From JAFGBI01 sp964480725 (GTDB lineage Bacteria; Myxococcota_A; Polyangia; Polyangiales; Polyangiaceae): DNA of 64,000 bases. Below, in pieces: positions 17,899 to 26,222 of this stretch (positions within the stretch are counted from its first letter, which is position 1; each line of letters starts with the position of its first letter). The notes below the pieces were generated by a model. It saw only the letters and a program-made list of their open reading frames with translations. It was not told the origin of the DNA and searched no databases. A program made the translations under genes and the position numbers. Location of the stretch: the NCBI GenBank assembly GCA_964480725.1, contig CAYZQO010000008.1, forward strand, positions 62,001-126,000. The letters are read 5' to 3'.

Positions 17899-17940
17899 CG
17901 ACGTCTCCCTCGGCAGTTGGCTCCGAGCAGCCGGGGCGCC

Positions 17941-17969
17941 ACCATGAGAAAGTGGCGGGCTTGCGTCAA
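17941..17969 (-). promoter_or_regulatory. Possible vegetative promoter for the dideoxysugar gene pair
   Basis: On the minus strand TTGACG (17969-17964) and CATGGT (17946-17941) are 17 bp apart, about 45 bp upstream of the start at 17898. The -35 is close to TTGACA; the -10 matches only three of six bases, so this is weak. Confidence 0.25.
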
Positions 17970-18069
17970 GGCGATAGGTGAGCGCTCGCGCTCCCTGGCC
18001 GTCGCGGGGGGGGGCGTCGATGGTGGTGTTTCTCAGGCCGCTGACGTCGTTGGCAAACCGATGGCCGTG

Positions 18070-18600
18070 CTAGCGGCCCGGTCCCAGCGGCCCGCCGTCG
18101 GGGCCGCCCGGACGGGGGTGGATCCCCGTGACGCCCTGCACGAGGGGCCGATAGCTGCTGGTCGGGTGCTCGGCGAGGAAGTTCCGCGCGCGCGCGCGCG
18201 CCTCCTCCATCTCCCCCAGGTCCACCAGCAACGTAACGCCCATGGCCTGGCGCGCCTCGGCCCTCACCCCTGAAGCGGAGTACCAGACCTCGCCCTGGCG
18301 GACGAGCTCGAGTGCCCGCCGCTGGTCTGTCCGCTTCAACCGCGCGAGCTCGCGCAGGTAGTCGTCCTCGTTCGCGAAGGGAGGAGAGGGCTGCGCTACG
18401 GGAGACGCCACGGCGGGCGGACCTCCCCCGACGTCGTGGCCACCGGCGGTGCGCCTCGGCGCCCCTTCCGCCGCGCTCGTCCGGGGTGCGCGAGGGCCCG
18501 TCGGCACGGCGGGCCTCAGCGCGATTGCGATGCCGACGGCGAGCAAGGCGGCGACGAGCGGGGGCGCCCAGCAGCGCGCCGTTAGAATCCTGCCGAACAC
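18070..18600 (-). CDS. Membrane-anchored TPR-like protein
   Basis: 176 residues from GTG at 18600. An N-terminal helix (APPLVAALLAVGIAIAL) anchors it, a Pro/Gly linker follows, then helix pairs at about 77-145 (EDDYLRELARLKRTDQRRALELVRQGE; RAEARQAMGVTLLVDLGEMEEARARARNFLAEHP) resembling tetratricopeptide units, and a Gly/Pro-rich end. Its start overlaps the end of the glycosidase gene by 19 bp, suggesting coupled translation. Function unknown. Confidence 0.65.
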   Translation of the reverse strand: MFGRILTARCWAPPLVAALLAVGIAIALRPAVPTGPRAPRTSAAEGAPRRTAGGHDVGGGPPAVASPVAQPSPPFANEDDYLRELARLKRTDQRRALELVRQGEVWYSASGVRAEARQAMGVTLLVDLGEMEEARARARNFLAEHPTSSYRPLVQGVTGIHPRPGGPDGGPLGPGR

Positions 18601-20045
18601 CCCTTCTCGTCCGCGAAGGCCGCGATGAGCCCGAGGTTACTCTGCTGCTCGATGTACTGCCACGACCAGGCGCCCGCGTAACCGTTGTCCCACCAGGAGC
18701 TCAGGATCTGGCCGAAGGTGTCGCTCGACTCGAACGGCATCTGCGTCAGGAAGTACTCCCCCATGACAACGGGCTTGCCGACGTAGCCGAGCTCGGCGGG
18801 GGTCGAGGTGTACGGCCAGTAGTCGTTGACCCAGGCGTAGATGTGCGGCTGGTGGAAATCCACGTCCAATTCGGGGAAGGCCCACGACCATTTGGCGGCG
18901 GCCCACCCGACGCTGACGAGCGCATCCGGCGTCGTCGCGCGCAGCGCCTCGATCGACTCGGCGATGAGCGCCGTCATGTCTGCGAGTGAGACGGCCGTGA
19001 GCTCGGGGTTCGGGTCGAAGTCCTGCCCGGAGGGCGCGCTGCCGGTCGCCGCCACCGCCCACTCCGGCTCGTTGATGACGTCCCACCCGAGCAGGCGCCG
19101 TTGGTTCGGGCTGGCGGCGACGGCGCGGGCAGCGCCACCAACCACGGCCTCTACCAGCGCGGCGCGGCGGGTCGCGTCCGTCACCATCGGAGCCATGCCG
19201 CGAATGGTGAGCCCGGAATCGACGCGATCGGGCCGGAAGTTGTCGAAGGAGAAGAGCGTCAAGACGAGGTACAGGTCGTGCGTCTCGGCCAGCTCGAGGG
19301 CCTTCGCAATGTCCGCCTGCGCCACGGTCGACAGCCCCGTGGGGTCGCCGGCGCCGTCGAATTCGACGCCGCCGCCGCGGAATTCGGGGAACATCCACCA
19401 GCGAACGACGGAGACGCCGCTGTCGGCCATCTGCGCCAGCTCCGCCGAATAGGTCTCCTCGTCCTGGCTCACCCCCAGCTGATTCCAGTCAGCGATGCCG
19501 CCGAAGTCGCCCGCGAAGTGGTGCCATGCGTAGTTGACGCCGAGCGCGAAGCGTTGCTTGCAGTCGTGGGTGAGCCCCGTCGCCAGCGGGCACTCGTCGG
19601 TGGGGCAGTCGCCGCCGGTCCCGGGGTTGCCGCCGGTCCCCTGCGCGCCGCCGGTGGGCAGGGAACCGCCGGTGGGCAGGGCGCCGCCGGTGGGCAGGGC
19701 GCCGCCGGTGGCCGGGACGCCGCCGGTGGCCGGGACGCCGCCGGTGGCCGGGACGCCGCCGGTGGCCGGGACGCCGCCGGTGGGCAGGGCGCCGCCGGTG
19801 GCCGGGACGCCGCCGGTGGCCGGGACGCCGCCGGTGGTGGGAGCGCCGCCGGTGGTGGGAGCGCCGCCGGTGGTGGGAGCGCCGCCCGTGGTGGGAGCGC
19901 CGCCGGTGCTGGCAACAGCGCCGGCTCCCCCGGTGGCAGATGTTGACTCGCCGTCAGGATCGTCGTCACCGCCGCCACAAGCGGCCAGTGACGGGAGGAG
20001 CAGAATCACGAACGAGCAGGAGAGGTGTCTCGGGAGGGCCAGCAT
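18582..20045 (-). CDS. Clan GH-A glycoside hydrolase lipoprotein with TGG-repeat linker
   Basis: 487 residues. A lipoprotein signal with lipobox LAAC is followed by a ~100-residue linker of repeated ATGGxP/TTGGAP units and a Cys pair (CPTDEC). The catalytic TIM barrel begins at FALGVNYAWHHF: VVRWWMFPEF is an early strand, DVINEPEW carries the acid/base Glu (Asn-Glu pair) and VVMGEYF carries the likely nucleophile Glu. This layout fits GH5-like enzymes, perhaps a beta-mannanase, but the family was not searched. It should be anchored to a membrane with the barrel held out by the linker. The downstream TPR-like gene overlaps it. Confidence 0.83.
   Translation of the reverse strand: MLALPRHLSCSFVILLLPSLAACGGGDDDPDGESTSATGGAGAVASTGGAPTTGGAPTTGGAPTTGGAPTTGGVPATGGVPATGGALPTGGVPATGGVPATGGVPATGGVPATGGALPTGGALPTGGSLPTGGAQGTGGNPGTGGDCPTDECPLATGLTHDCKQRFALGVNYAWHHFAGDFGGIADWNQLGVSQDEETYSAELAQMADSGVSVVRWWMFPEFRGGGVEFDGAGDPTGLSTVAQADIAKALELAETHDLYLVLTLFSFDNFRPDRVDSGLTIRGMAPMVTDATRRAALVEAVVGGAARAVAASPNQRRLLGWDVINEPEWAVAATGSAPSGQDFDPNPELTAVSLADMTALIAESIEALRATTPDALVSVGWAAAKWSWAFPELDVDFHQPHIYAWVNDYWPYTSTPAELGYVGKPVVMGEYFLTQMPFESSDTFGQILSSWWDNGYAGAWSWQYIEQQSNLGLIAAFADEKGCSAGF
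19620..19915 (-). repeat. In-frame 18-bp tandem repeat coding TGG linker
   Basis: About 300 bp of tandem units of roughly 18 bp (core gccgccggtggccgggac and variants with gggcag or gtgggagc), encoding (A/T)TGGxP on the minus strand. Unit length is a multiple of three, so copy-number change would lengthen or shorten the linker without breaking the frame. The same codon motif recurs at the two N gaps of this contig. Confidence 0.85.
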
Positions 20046-20469
20046 AGCGTCCGTCCGGGCGACGTCGTCGAGCGGATCCCCTCCGCCGAAGCGCCACCGC
20101 TACCAGATGGAAGCGAGTGTTGCATGGCCCAACTCTCGGGGCAACGCGCCGCGCCCGCGAGCGGGGCGTCGGTGGTGTCACCGTCATCGCGCAGCGCCAC
20201 GGCGCGAGACGAGGAGTGAAGAGCGGCGGGATGTCGATCCGTCTCCTCGGCTGGACGGAGTTGACCACGGCCTTGCTCTCGGTGGCGACGCGCGTCTTCG
20301 CGCGTCGCCGAGGGGGCCATGGGTCGTGCGGGATTGCTTGAGCGGAGGGACTCACGGATGCGGCAGTCGGCCGCCGGAGATCGGGCCGACCGGTGGCGCG
20401 GGCGTCTCCCGGTCGGGCGGTAGAGGGCTCCGTTGCTTCGAAAGTGGACCTGGAGCGGTGAGGGGGGCA
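20046..20469. other. Intergenic region with a strong hairpin
   Basis: 424 bp between the divergent glycosidase gene and the 20470 gene. I see no supported gene; short frames here are Arg-rich. The clear structure is a perfect 11-bp hairpin at 20284-20309 (GGCGACGCGCG, loop TCTT). A GAGGGGGG ribosome-binding site lies at the right end. Confidence 0.5.
20284..20309. terminator. Perfect 11-bp hairpin
   Basis: GGCGACGCGCG and CGCGCGTCGCC flank a TCTT loop. It lies between two divergent genes, so it is not an obvious terminator of either; it could be a regulatory hairpin or the end of an unannotated transcript. Confidence 0.4.
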
Positions 20470-20913
20470 ATGCGGCGATCCTCTCGGTTCCCGGTTTGGG
20501 GTACGCTCCGGCTCGTGCGCCGCATCGACTCGGAAGCCGTTGCCCGTCGCCTCGCTCGCGCCATCCTCGCGGATCTTCGCCTCTACAACGAGGAGAAGGT
20601 CCGCGACGGCCAGGACCTGAGTGACGAGATCGACGAGGGCCGCCAGCTCTTCCGGGAGCGCGTGGAGGCGAGGTTCTTCGATCTGTTCGAGGTGGCCATC
20701 GCCGAGCTCCTGCCGGAGGTCGAGGGCGTGGTGAGCTCGACGGCGGCCGTCACGCGCGACCCCAGGGGGGAGCGTCGCGGGATCCCGGAGGGGTTCTTTC
20801 GAGAGGGGCCGCGCGAACGGGAGCCGCGGCGGCCGAGGAGCTCCTTGGCGCTGCTCCTGGCGCTGGGGCTGGCGAGCCTCGGGCTCGTCGCGTACTGGCT
20901 CCTGGGGAGCTAA
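20470..20913 (+). CDS. Tail-anchored protein with a conserved deltaproteobacterial-type helical domain
   Basis: 147 residues. Helices ARRLARAILADLRLYNEEKVRDG...LSDEIDEGRQLFRERVEARF resemble a helical domain seen at the ends of many myxobacterial zinc-ribbon proteins, but here there is no zinc ribbon. The C-terminus is a single helix (SLALLLALGLASLGLVAYWLL), so it is tail-anchored with the domain in the cytoplasm. The ATG at 20470 has a strong upstream GAGGGGGG; a GTG at 20515 is an alternative nearer the conserved part. Function unknown. Confidence 0.7.
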   Translation: MRRSSRFPVWGTLRLVRRIDSEAVARRLARAILADLRLYNEEKVRDGQDLSDEIDEGRQLFRERVEARFFDLFEVAIAELLPEVEGVVSSTAAVTRDPRGERRGIPEGFFREGPREREPRRPRSSLALLLALGLASLGLVAYWLLGS

Positions 20914-20926
20914 CTCTGCGACCAAG

Positions 20927-20939
20927 GGGGCTTCGCCCC
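20927..20939 (+). terminator. Short hairpin after the tail-anchored gene
   Basis: GGGGC-TTC-GCCCC, 14 bp beyond the stop; a short stem with no T-run. Confidence 0.3.
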
Positions 20940-20995
20940 GGGGCGCTGCTGGCGAGAACTGGAGCTGGCTCTTGGCTCTGGGCCGTGACGTGACG

Positions 20996-21023
20996 GCGGC
21001 AATCAGACCGATCGCCGCGCTAG
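20996..21023 (-). repeat. Partial relative of the 113-bp structured repeat (palindromic end only)
   Basis: GCGGCAATC...GATCGCCGC followed by GCTAG resembles the terminal palindrome of the repeat copies at 22907 and 40402 (GCAGCAATC...GATTGCTGC then CTAG). As in the 40402 copy, the CTAG supplies the stop codon of the minus-strand gene. The remainder of the element is absent, so this may be a truncated copy or chance. Confidence 0.35.
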
Positions 21024-21751
21024 AACCGCGCGCCTGCCACGACGCCGAAGCCCTGGCCGACGCGGGAGGGCGCGACAATCCAGCGGGTCCGCGCCGTCAT
21101 CGGTCGGGCGTACGCGCTCGGCATCGATCGGAGCCCCGGCCCCGTGTTGCGGGCGTAGCCGCGCCACCCGACGGCTGCGATGGCCCCGCCGAGCACTGTG
21201 ACCCCGAGCCCGATGGGGACCAGCGGTGACACCCAGGTGTCCGGGTCCGGCTCGTCCTCGGTGGAGTCATACTCGCCTTCCTCTTCGTCGCCATACAGGT
21301 CGAGATCGATCGAGCCCAGTGCGTTCACGACCGCCGTGACGTAAAGGCCCAGCGCGGTCACGGACAGCCCCCCCGCGAACACCGCGACGCCCGCGACGCC
21401 CGCCCGCTTCCCGCGCTTTTTCTGGCTCTCGCGGGGGGTCCGGACGAGCACCTCGGCGTCCTCCTCCACCGAGAGCCAGCTGAAGTCGCCCTCGATGTCG
21501 GGGTCGTGACCGCTGACCCGCACCAGGTAGTAGCCCGGGGGGACGAGGACGCGACAAGGCGCCCGGCAGGCGGCCAAGGGCGGCGCATTCTCGGCGTCGG
21601 GACTGAGCTCCACTCGGAGGCCGGGCTCGTCGGCGCGCAGGTCCAGGGCGACGAGCCCGGGCGGTCCGTCCGGCGCGGCCGATTGCGCCTGGGCGGCGCT
21701 GGGGAGGCTCAGCGTTACGAGCAGGCCTGCTAGAAGGTGAGGGGGGTGCAC
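21020..21751 (-). CDS. Exported protein with PEGA-like domain and two membrane segments
   Basis: 243 residues from GTG. A signal peptide (LLAGLLVTLSLPSAAQAQ) precedes a beta-rich region (LRVELSPDAENAPPLAACRAPCRVLVPPGYYLVRVSG) that resembles PEGA-type carbohydrate- or surface-associated modules with a Cys pair. Two hydrophobic segments (VAGVAVFAGGLSVTALGLYVTAVV and LVPIGLGVTVLGGAIAAVGW) flank a very acidic loop (YGDEEEGEYDSTEDEPDPD). This layout is common in myxobacterial envelope proteins next to kinases. Function unknown. Confidence 0.7.
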   Translation of the reverse strand: MHPPHLLAGLLVTLSLPSAAQAQSAAPDGPPGLVALDLRADEPGLRVELSPDAENAPPLAACRAPCRVLVPPGYYLVRVSGHDPDIEGDFSWLSVEEDAEVLVRTPRESQKKRGKRAGVAGVAVFAGGLSVTALGLYVTAVVNALGSIDLDLYGDEEEGEYDSTEDEPDPDTWVSPLVPIGLGVTVLGGAIAAVGWRGYARNTGPGLRSMPSAYARPMTARTRWIVAPSRVGQGFGVVAGARF

Positions 21752-21931
21752 GAGCGGTCGACCACTGCAACAGCCGTGCCGCCTCGGCTCCGCCCGTCGG
21801 CCCAGTTTCTTTCGCCCGTTGACGAGTCACTGTCGCACCGGGAGCACGGGGCGGCCGGCGCGGCGTGCCTCGCGTGCCACAGCGCTGGCTCCGCGACCGG
21901 AGATTGGGCGTCGATCCTGGAGCAGAACCGC

Positions 21932-22882
21932 TCAGGGCTCGAGGCAGTAACACTGCACCGAGTCGAGCGAGAGCGTGCCGTAGCAATCGGTCACGACCGA
22001 GCCGGGGACGGGCGACACCTGGGAGCAGGTCGCGAACATCACCGCGTCGGTGCAGGAGGTGGTCGCGTAGATGGCGTAGCCGTAGCTCACGAAGCCATCG
22101 TCCTCGTCGGTGATCGGCGCGCAGGTGAGCCCGGCGGAGGCGCAGACGGCATCGCAGCTCGACGACGTCAGCGAGTGGACGTCGGCGAAGCAGGAGCCGA
22201 GGGAGCAGTCGTAGGTGCAGGCTTGGCCGCAGGCCCCGCAGTTTCCCCAGTCCCACTCCAGGTCCACGCATCGCGCGCCGCAGGCCGCGAGCGTCGCGTC
22301 CGCGCAGGCGAGCGTCACCGAGACGTCCTGTCCCACCACGTTGCCGGCCGAGTCCATGAACTGCACGGTGAACGCGCGCGCTGCCCCCCCCGCGGGCGTG
22401 GCGATGGGGCTCGCCAGGTCGATGGCGTCCCAGGTCAGGCTCAAGCTGTAGGACCCCGCTCCGCCGCTCATCGTCCCGTAGGTGACGCCGGTCAGCGGGT
22501 CCTTGACGGTTCCGCCGACGAGATCGGCGGCGCCGTCGGGATCCGTTACCATGGCGGAGACGACGAGGGTGTCACCCGGGTGAAGGGTGGGGGCGTTGGT
22601 GCCGAGACTCACGATCACCGGGCTCGAGTTGCCCGGGGCATCGCCCCCGCCGCCGCTGCCGGTACCAGGCCCCCCGCCCACTCCGGGGACGTCGCCTCCG
22701 TCGGCCTGGCAGATCAGGTCGACGCAGCTGGTTCCGATGGTGCACCGCAGATCGGCCGTGCACCAGCACCCGAGGGTGCCCCGGACGCAGTCGTCCTGGT
22801 CGCTCCCGCAGGCAGCGACAACCGAGAGCAACAGGAGCGCGCCCAGCCTCCGACTGAGCAGCAAGGGTTTCGCAAGGTTCAT
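21932..22882 (-). CDS. Cys-rich secreted lipoprotein
   Basis: 316 residues. Signal peptide with lipobox VVAAC, then a Cys cluster (DCVRGTLGCWCTADLRCTIGTSC), a Gly-rich linker, an Ig/cadherin-like beta domain at about 88-190 (PVIVSLGTNAPTLHPGDTLVVSAMVTDPDGAADL; AFTVQFMDSAGNVVG) and a C-terminal domain with many Cys (CADATLAACGARCVDLEWDWGNCGAC...). Probably disulphide-stabilised and on the cell surface. A GGGGGGT precedes the ATG. Not recognised as a known enzyme. Confidence 0.72.
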   Translation of the reverse strand: MNLAKPLLLSRRLGALLLLSVVAACGSDQDDCVRGTLGCWCTADLRCTIGTSCVDLICQADGGDVPGVGGGPGTGSGGGGDAPGNSSPVIVSLGTNAPTLHPGDTLVVSAMVTDPDGAADLVGGTVKDPLTGVTYGTMSGGAGSYSLSLTWDAIDLASPIATPAGGAARAFTVQFMDSAGNVVGQDVSVTLACADATLAACGARCVDLEWDWGNCGACGQACTYDCSLGSCFADVHSLTSSSCDAVCASAGLTCAPITDEDDGFVSYGYAIYATTSCTDAVMFATCSQVSPVPGSVVTDCYGTLSLDSVQCYCLEP

Positions 22883-22906
22883 GACCCCCCATGATACCGG
22901 GCCGGG

Positions 22907-23019
22907 CGCTAGAGCAGCAATCAGATTGATTGCTGCGAAAAATCAACGACCTAGGGACCCGCGTCCTCCGGGTCCCGCCCAGCCACCGCTGGGTGGGTGA
23001 GGGCGTGGGGTACCGAATC
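22907..23019 (+). repeat. Structured intergenic repeat, copy A
   Basis: About 113 bp, matched in reverse orientation by 40402-40515 with roughly six substitutions and one indel by eye. It holds three consecutive hairpins: GCAGCAATCA-gat-TGATTGCTGC, GGGACCCG-7 nt-CGGGTCCC and CCCAGC-cacc-GCTGGG, separated by GAAAAATCAACGACCTA. It lies between divergent genes (starts at 22882 and 23242). It has no coding potential of its own; it may be a REP/MITE-like mobile element or a structured RNA family. Confidence 0.8.
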
Positions 23020-23241
23020 GCGCGACGCGGGCGGCGGCGCGCCGGCGGTTCCATGAGGAACATAGGATTATCCGGGCGAGGAAGCTCTGGACTTGGCCTC
23101 GCTTCGCTGACATCACTGAGAGATCGGGTGCCTGCCTCGCCGGGGGTGCCGCGACCGAGGTCCTTCCTCGTACGGGGTCGATACGTCGGGGCGATGCGCG
23201 CCCAGCACGTGTTTCGCAGGGAGCGTCGAGAGGAGCGAGCC

Positions 23242-24816
23242 ATGGTGATCCGGAGACCGATGGTGGGTGGGGCAGTGGCCCTCGCGGGCGTGGCACTGGC
23301 GCCGGCGGCGCTGGCGCAGTGCTTCGTGGACAGCGTCGGCGGCGATGACGCCAACGACGGCCGCTCCGAGGCGACCCCGGTCCGCTCGCAACAGGCGATC
23401 CCGTCCGGCTGCGGCGAGATCCGCTACCGGCGCGGGAGCGTCTTCAACGAGGCGGTGCGGATGGTTTCCGGGGTGACCCTTTACACCAACTACGGTGAGG
23501 GCCCGCTGCCGCAGTTCGTCGTGCCCCACACCTCGGGCAGTGGATCCCTCGTCTCCGCCTACCAGGGGGGGATCACCATCGACGGGCTCTACCTGGCCGG
23601 CTCCAAGGGCGACGGCACCATGGCGGGCCTCGGCCAGGGGGTGTGCGTCACCCTCGGCGGCAACAGTCGGGTCCTGAACAGCGAGATCACCAACTGCGAC
23701 ATCGGGATGATGCTGCACGGCGAGGGCTCGCTGATCCAGGGCAACTACTTCCACGACATGACCATGGCCGTGGACGCCGCCCTCGGCTCGGTCGACCCGA
23801 ACGTGGTGGGGGGCGGCAACGGGATCTTCATCCACGGCTCGCACAACGAGATCGCCTACAACGCCTTCGTCCGCTGCGCAGACGAGGCCGAGTGGACGGA
23901 GAGCCCCTGCGACGGGGGCGCCACCGAGATCACGGTCGGGTCCGGGGCGACGGTGACGGGCGTCAAGGTGCACCACAACTTCTCCTACCAGAGCTGCGGC
24001 TTCCTCGAGATCGCGAGCATGGCCGGGGAAACCGGGCGCTTCGAGGACTCGGAGTTCTCGTACAACGTTCACGTCGACGGTGGCTGGATGATGCTGCTCC
24101 AGGTCAACAACACCGAGATGTCGAACATCCGCTTCGAGAACAACACCATCGTGCAGCACCCCGGGTCGTACAACGCGGGCATGATCACCACCGTGTTCGA
24201 CGGCTTCTCGTCGGGGACCTCAGGGGGGACGCTCGATCCGGGCGAGGTGACCATGACCAACAACCTCGTCATCCTCGACGGGGTTCGGTCCTTCGGCGAC
24301 GTGATCGCCGCCGCCATCACCCAGGCGAACAACCTCATCATCGACACGTCGAGTCAGAGCCCGGGGGTGGTGAACGTCGCGGGCACCACGGCGGAGGACT
24401 ATGACCTGGTCGCGGGCAGCCCCGCGATCGACGCGGGGCTGCTCACGTCCTTGACCGTGCTCGACTACCTGAACCGCACCGTGCCGGACGCGGGCGGGGT
24501 CCCTGACGTGGGCGCCTTCGAGTACGGCTCCTCCGTCGGCGTCGAGCGCCCGGACGTGCCCGAGCCCGCCATCGGCGGTTCGCCTGGCACTGGCGCCGGG
24601 GGATCCCCGGCGGCCGGTGGCAACGGGACGACGAGCGGGGGGTCTCCGGTCGGCGATCCTGGCACCGGCAATGGCACGAGCGTGGATCCGGCGGCGGCCG
24701 AGGACGACGGTGGCTGTGGTTGTGCGGTCCCCGCGAGCCCTGCGGGCGGCCCCGGGCTCCGGTTCGCGCTCTTCGGGATCGTGGCCGCGGTCTTCGCGCG
24801 ACGTCGGACGCGTTGA
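23242..24816 (+). CDS. Secreted right-handed beta-helix protein with MYXO-CTERM sorting tail
   Basis: 524 residues. Signal peptide (VGGAVALAGVALAPAALAQ), then parallel beta-helix repeats typical of NosD/pectate-lyase-like proteins (SRVLNSEITNCDIGMMLHGEGSLIQGNYFHD; GIFIHGSHNEIAYNAF; IRFENNTIVQHPG; PAIDAG; DVGAFEYG). A Gly/Ser/Pro linker follows, and the end is GCGCAVP...LRFALFGIVAAVFARRRTR, the Cys-helix-Arg tripartite MYXO-CTERM signal. The protein should be cleaved by a myxosortase and lipid-anchored on the surface. It may bind or cleave polysaccharide, consistent with the glycosidases nearby. AGGAG lies 7 bases before the ATG. Confidence 0.87.
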   Translation: MVIRRPMVGGAVALAGVALAPAALAQCFVDSVGGDDANDGRSEATPVRSQQAIPSGCGEIRYRRGSVFNEAVRMVSGVTLYTNYGEGPLPQFVVPHTSGSGSLVSAYQGGITIDGLYLAGSKGDGTMAGLGQGVCVTLGGNSRVLNSEITNCDIGMMLHGEGSLIQGNYFHDMTMAVDAALGSVDPNVVGGGNGIFIHGSHNEIAYNAFVRCADEAEWTESPCDGGATEITVGSGATVTGVKVHHNFSYQSCGFLEIASMAGETGRFEDSEFSYNVHVDGGWMMLLQVNNTEMSNIRFENNTIVQHPGSYNAGMITTVFDGFSSGTSGGTLDPGEVTMTNNLVILDGVRSFGDVIAAAITQANNLIIDTSSQSPGVVNVAGTTAEDYDLVAGSPAIDAGLLTSLTVLDYLNRTVPDAGGVPDVGAFEYGSSVGVERPDVPEPAIGGSPGTGAGGSPAAGGNGTTSGGSPVGDPGTGNGTSVDPAAAEDDGGCGCAVPASPAGGPGLRFALFGIVAAVFARRRTR

Positions 24817-24855
24817 GGCGGGCGCGCGCGCAGCGCGAGGTTGCTCTGCTGCCGC

Positions 24856-25542
24856 TCAGTGGCTCGCCGGGGCCGCTCGCTTCTTGCCCATGATGCGGTT
24901 GGTGAGCCAGACGTAGCCGGCAAAGAAGACCGCGCAGCCGAGGAGGATCCAGACCAGGTTGTGGCCGATCGCCGCCTTGCCCTGGTGCACCAGATCGGCG
25001 TAGCTCATCCCCGCGGTCGAGAGCCCGAAGGAGTAGCCGACACCGGTGAGGATCGTCACCCAGATCCCGGCGCCGAGCCCGGTCCAGAGCGCGAAGGTCG
25101 CGACGGGCATCTGCGCCAGTCCCGCCGGGAGCGAAATGAGCTGGCGGATGGCGGGGATGAGCCGGCACACGAAGGTCGTGCCCGCCCCGTAGCGGTTGAA
25201 GACCTCCTCGGCCCGTTCCATGTGATGGACGGGGAGGAAGAAGTACTTGCCGTACCGGTGCAGGAAGGGGCGCCCCGCCCAGGACGCGAGGTAGTAGTTG
25301 AAGAAGGCCCCCGCCAGGGAGCCGGCGACGCCGACCACGATGGCGAGCACCAGATCCGCGACGGGCGCGCCGAGGGTCAGCTTGCCGTGCGCGGCGAGGA
25401 ACCCGGCTGGGATCATCACCACCTCGCTCGGGAAGGGGACGAGCGAGCTCTCGATGGTCATGAGCAGGAAGATGACGACGAAGCCCCAGACGGCGGCGTG
25501 GAGGGCGACGGTTTCGATGTACTGGATGAGCAGCTCGGTCAT
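24856..25542 (-). CDS. DedA family membrane protein
   Basis: 228 residues with about five hydrophobic helices. Family signatures are visible: FFNYYLASWAGRPFL after the glycine-rich helix (GVAGSLAGAFFNYYLA), HHMERAEEVFNRYGAGTTFVCRLIPAIRQLISLPAGLAQM (the R...PAIR..ISLPAG motif), and FPSEVVMIPAGFLAA near the N-terminus. DedA proteins are inner-membrane transporters or flippases for phospholipid or polyprenyl-phosphate recycling and tolerance to envelope stress. The ATG at 25542 is used because it begins the first helix region; the upstream in-frame residues are Arg/Pro-rich. Convergent with the beta-helix gene. Confidence 0.88.
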   Translation of the reverse strand: MTELLIQYIETVALHAAVWGFVVIFLLMTIESSLVPFPSEVVMIPAGFLAAHGKLTLGAPVADLVLAIVVGVAGSLAGAFFNYYLASWAGRPFLHRYGKYFFLPVHHMERAEEVFNRYGAGTTFVCRLIPAIRQLISLPAGLAQMPVATFALWTGLGAGIWVTILTGVGYSFGLSTAGMSYADLVHQGKAAIGHNLVWILLGCAVFFAGYVWLTNRIMGKKRAAPASH

Positions 25543-26222
25543 GGGGGCCTCGGGGCCAGTGCCGTAGCACGGACGGGCGGGGCTTGAGGAGCGATCGGGT
25601 CGTTCGGGTCGTTCGGCCGCACGGACGAGGGGACGGCTGGAACTCCGGGATCGCCCGCCGAAGCGGCGAGGGGGTGCTCGCCCGGCGGCGCGGAGGGGGC
25701 GAGCGCGTTCGGTGAGCGCCTTCGGGCAGGCCCTGCGCCCCGTCCCGTCCAAGATCTCGGCGGGGCTCCCCGCCCAGCCCAGTTCAGGGCCGCGGGGGAC
25801 GACCGAGGGAGCTGCGGTCGTGGCGGAAGGCGTGATCTGCCATCGTCGGCGCTGGTTCAGAGTTGGGCGGGGTTGCTGGCGACCATCGCCGCGAGCTTCG
25901 GGAGGCGCAGTGTCAACACCGTCCAACGCGCGCCGTCGACGTGCTCGTGGCCGAGCTCACCGACGAGCCAGCTGCGTTCGTTTTCCGACCGGCGCGAGGC
26001 CGCGCCCCCCGTTCCCGCGCCCATCCCGAAGAGCCCCAGAGAATCCGGCTATAAGATCACGGGAGTTCGCGAGAGCGCGGTGGTGTGGCGAGTGCGTCGA
26101 TGGGGGAAACTGCCGGCCCACCTGTAACGGTTTGCCTTCGGAAGCTCGATAGACCAAGACTGCGAGGGGCCGAATGGCGCTGCGCTGCTGTCATTTCGAG
26201 TCCGATTCCGAGCGAGAGAGTC
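25543..26222. other. Intergenic region with one weak short frame
   Basis: 680 bp upstream of both the DedA gene and the thioredoxin-fold lipoprotein gene. The only stretch with protein-like character is on the minus strand at 25857-26024 (55 residues, ENERSWLVGELGHEH...TLRLPKLAAMVASNPAQL). It could be a small protein or the end of a decayed gene; nothing else stands out. Confidence 0.4.
25857..26024 (-). CDS. Possible small hypothetical protein or gene fragment
   Basis: 55 codons from an ATG at 26024 to a TGA at 25857. Codons mostly end in G or C, and the sequence (RSENERSWLVGELGHEHVDG; WTVLTLRLPKLAAM) looks more like folded protein than other frames here. No ribosome-binding site is obvious and no family is recognised. 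Confidence 0.25.
   Translation of the reverse strand: MGAGTGGAASRRSENERSWLVGELGHEHVDGARWTVLTLRLPKLAAMVASNPAQL

Noticed and set aside
19620..19915. CRISPR-like array
   Set aside because: Short repeats without unique spacers; they encode an in-frame peptide linker and there are no cas genes.
19534..20460. Long plus-strand frame of GTPPVAGTPPV repeats joined to the 20470 protein
   Set aside because: It is the antisense reading of the TGG linker; the real gene begins at the ribosome-binding site near 20462-20470.
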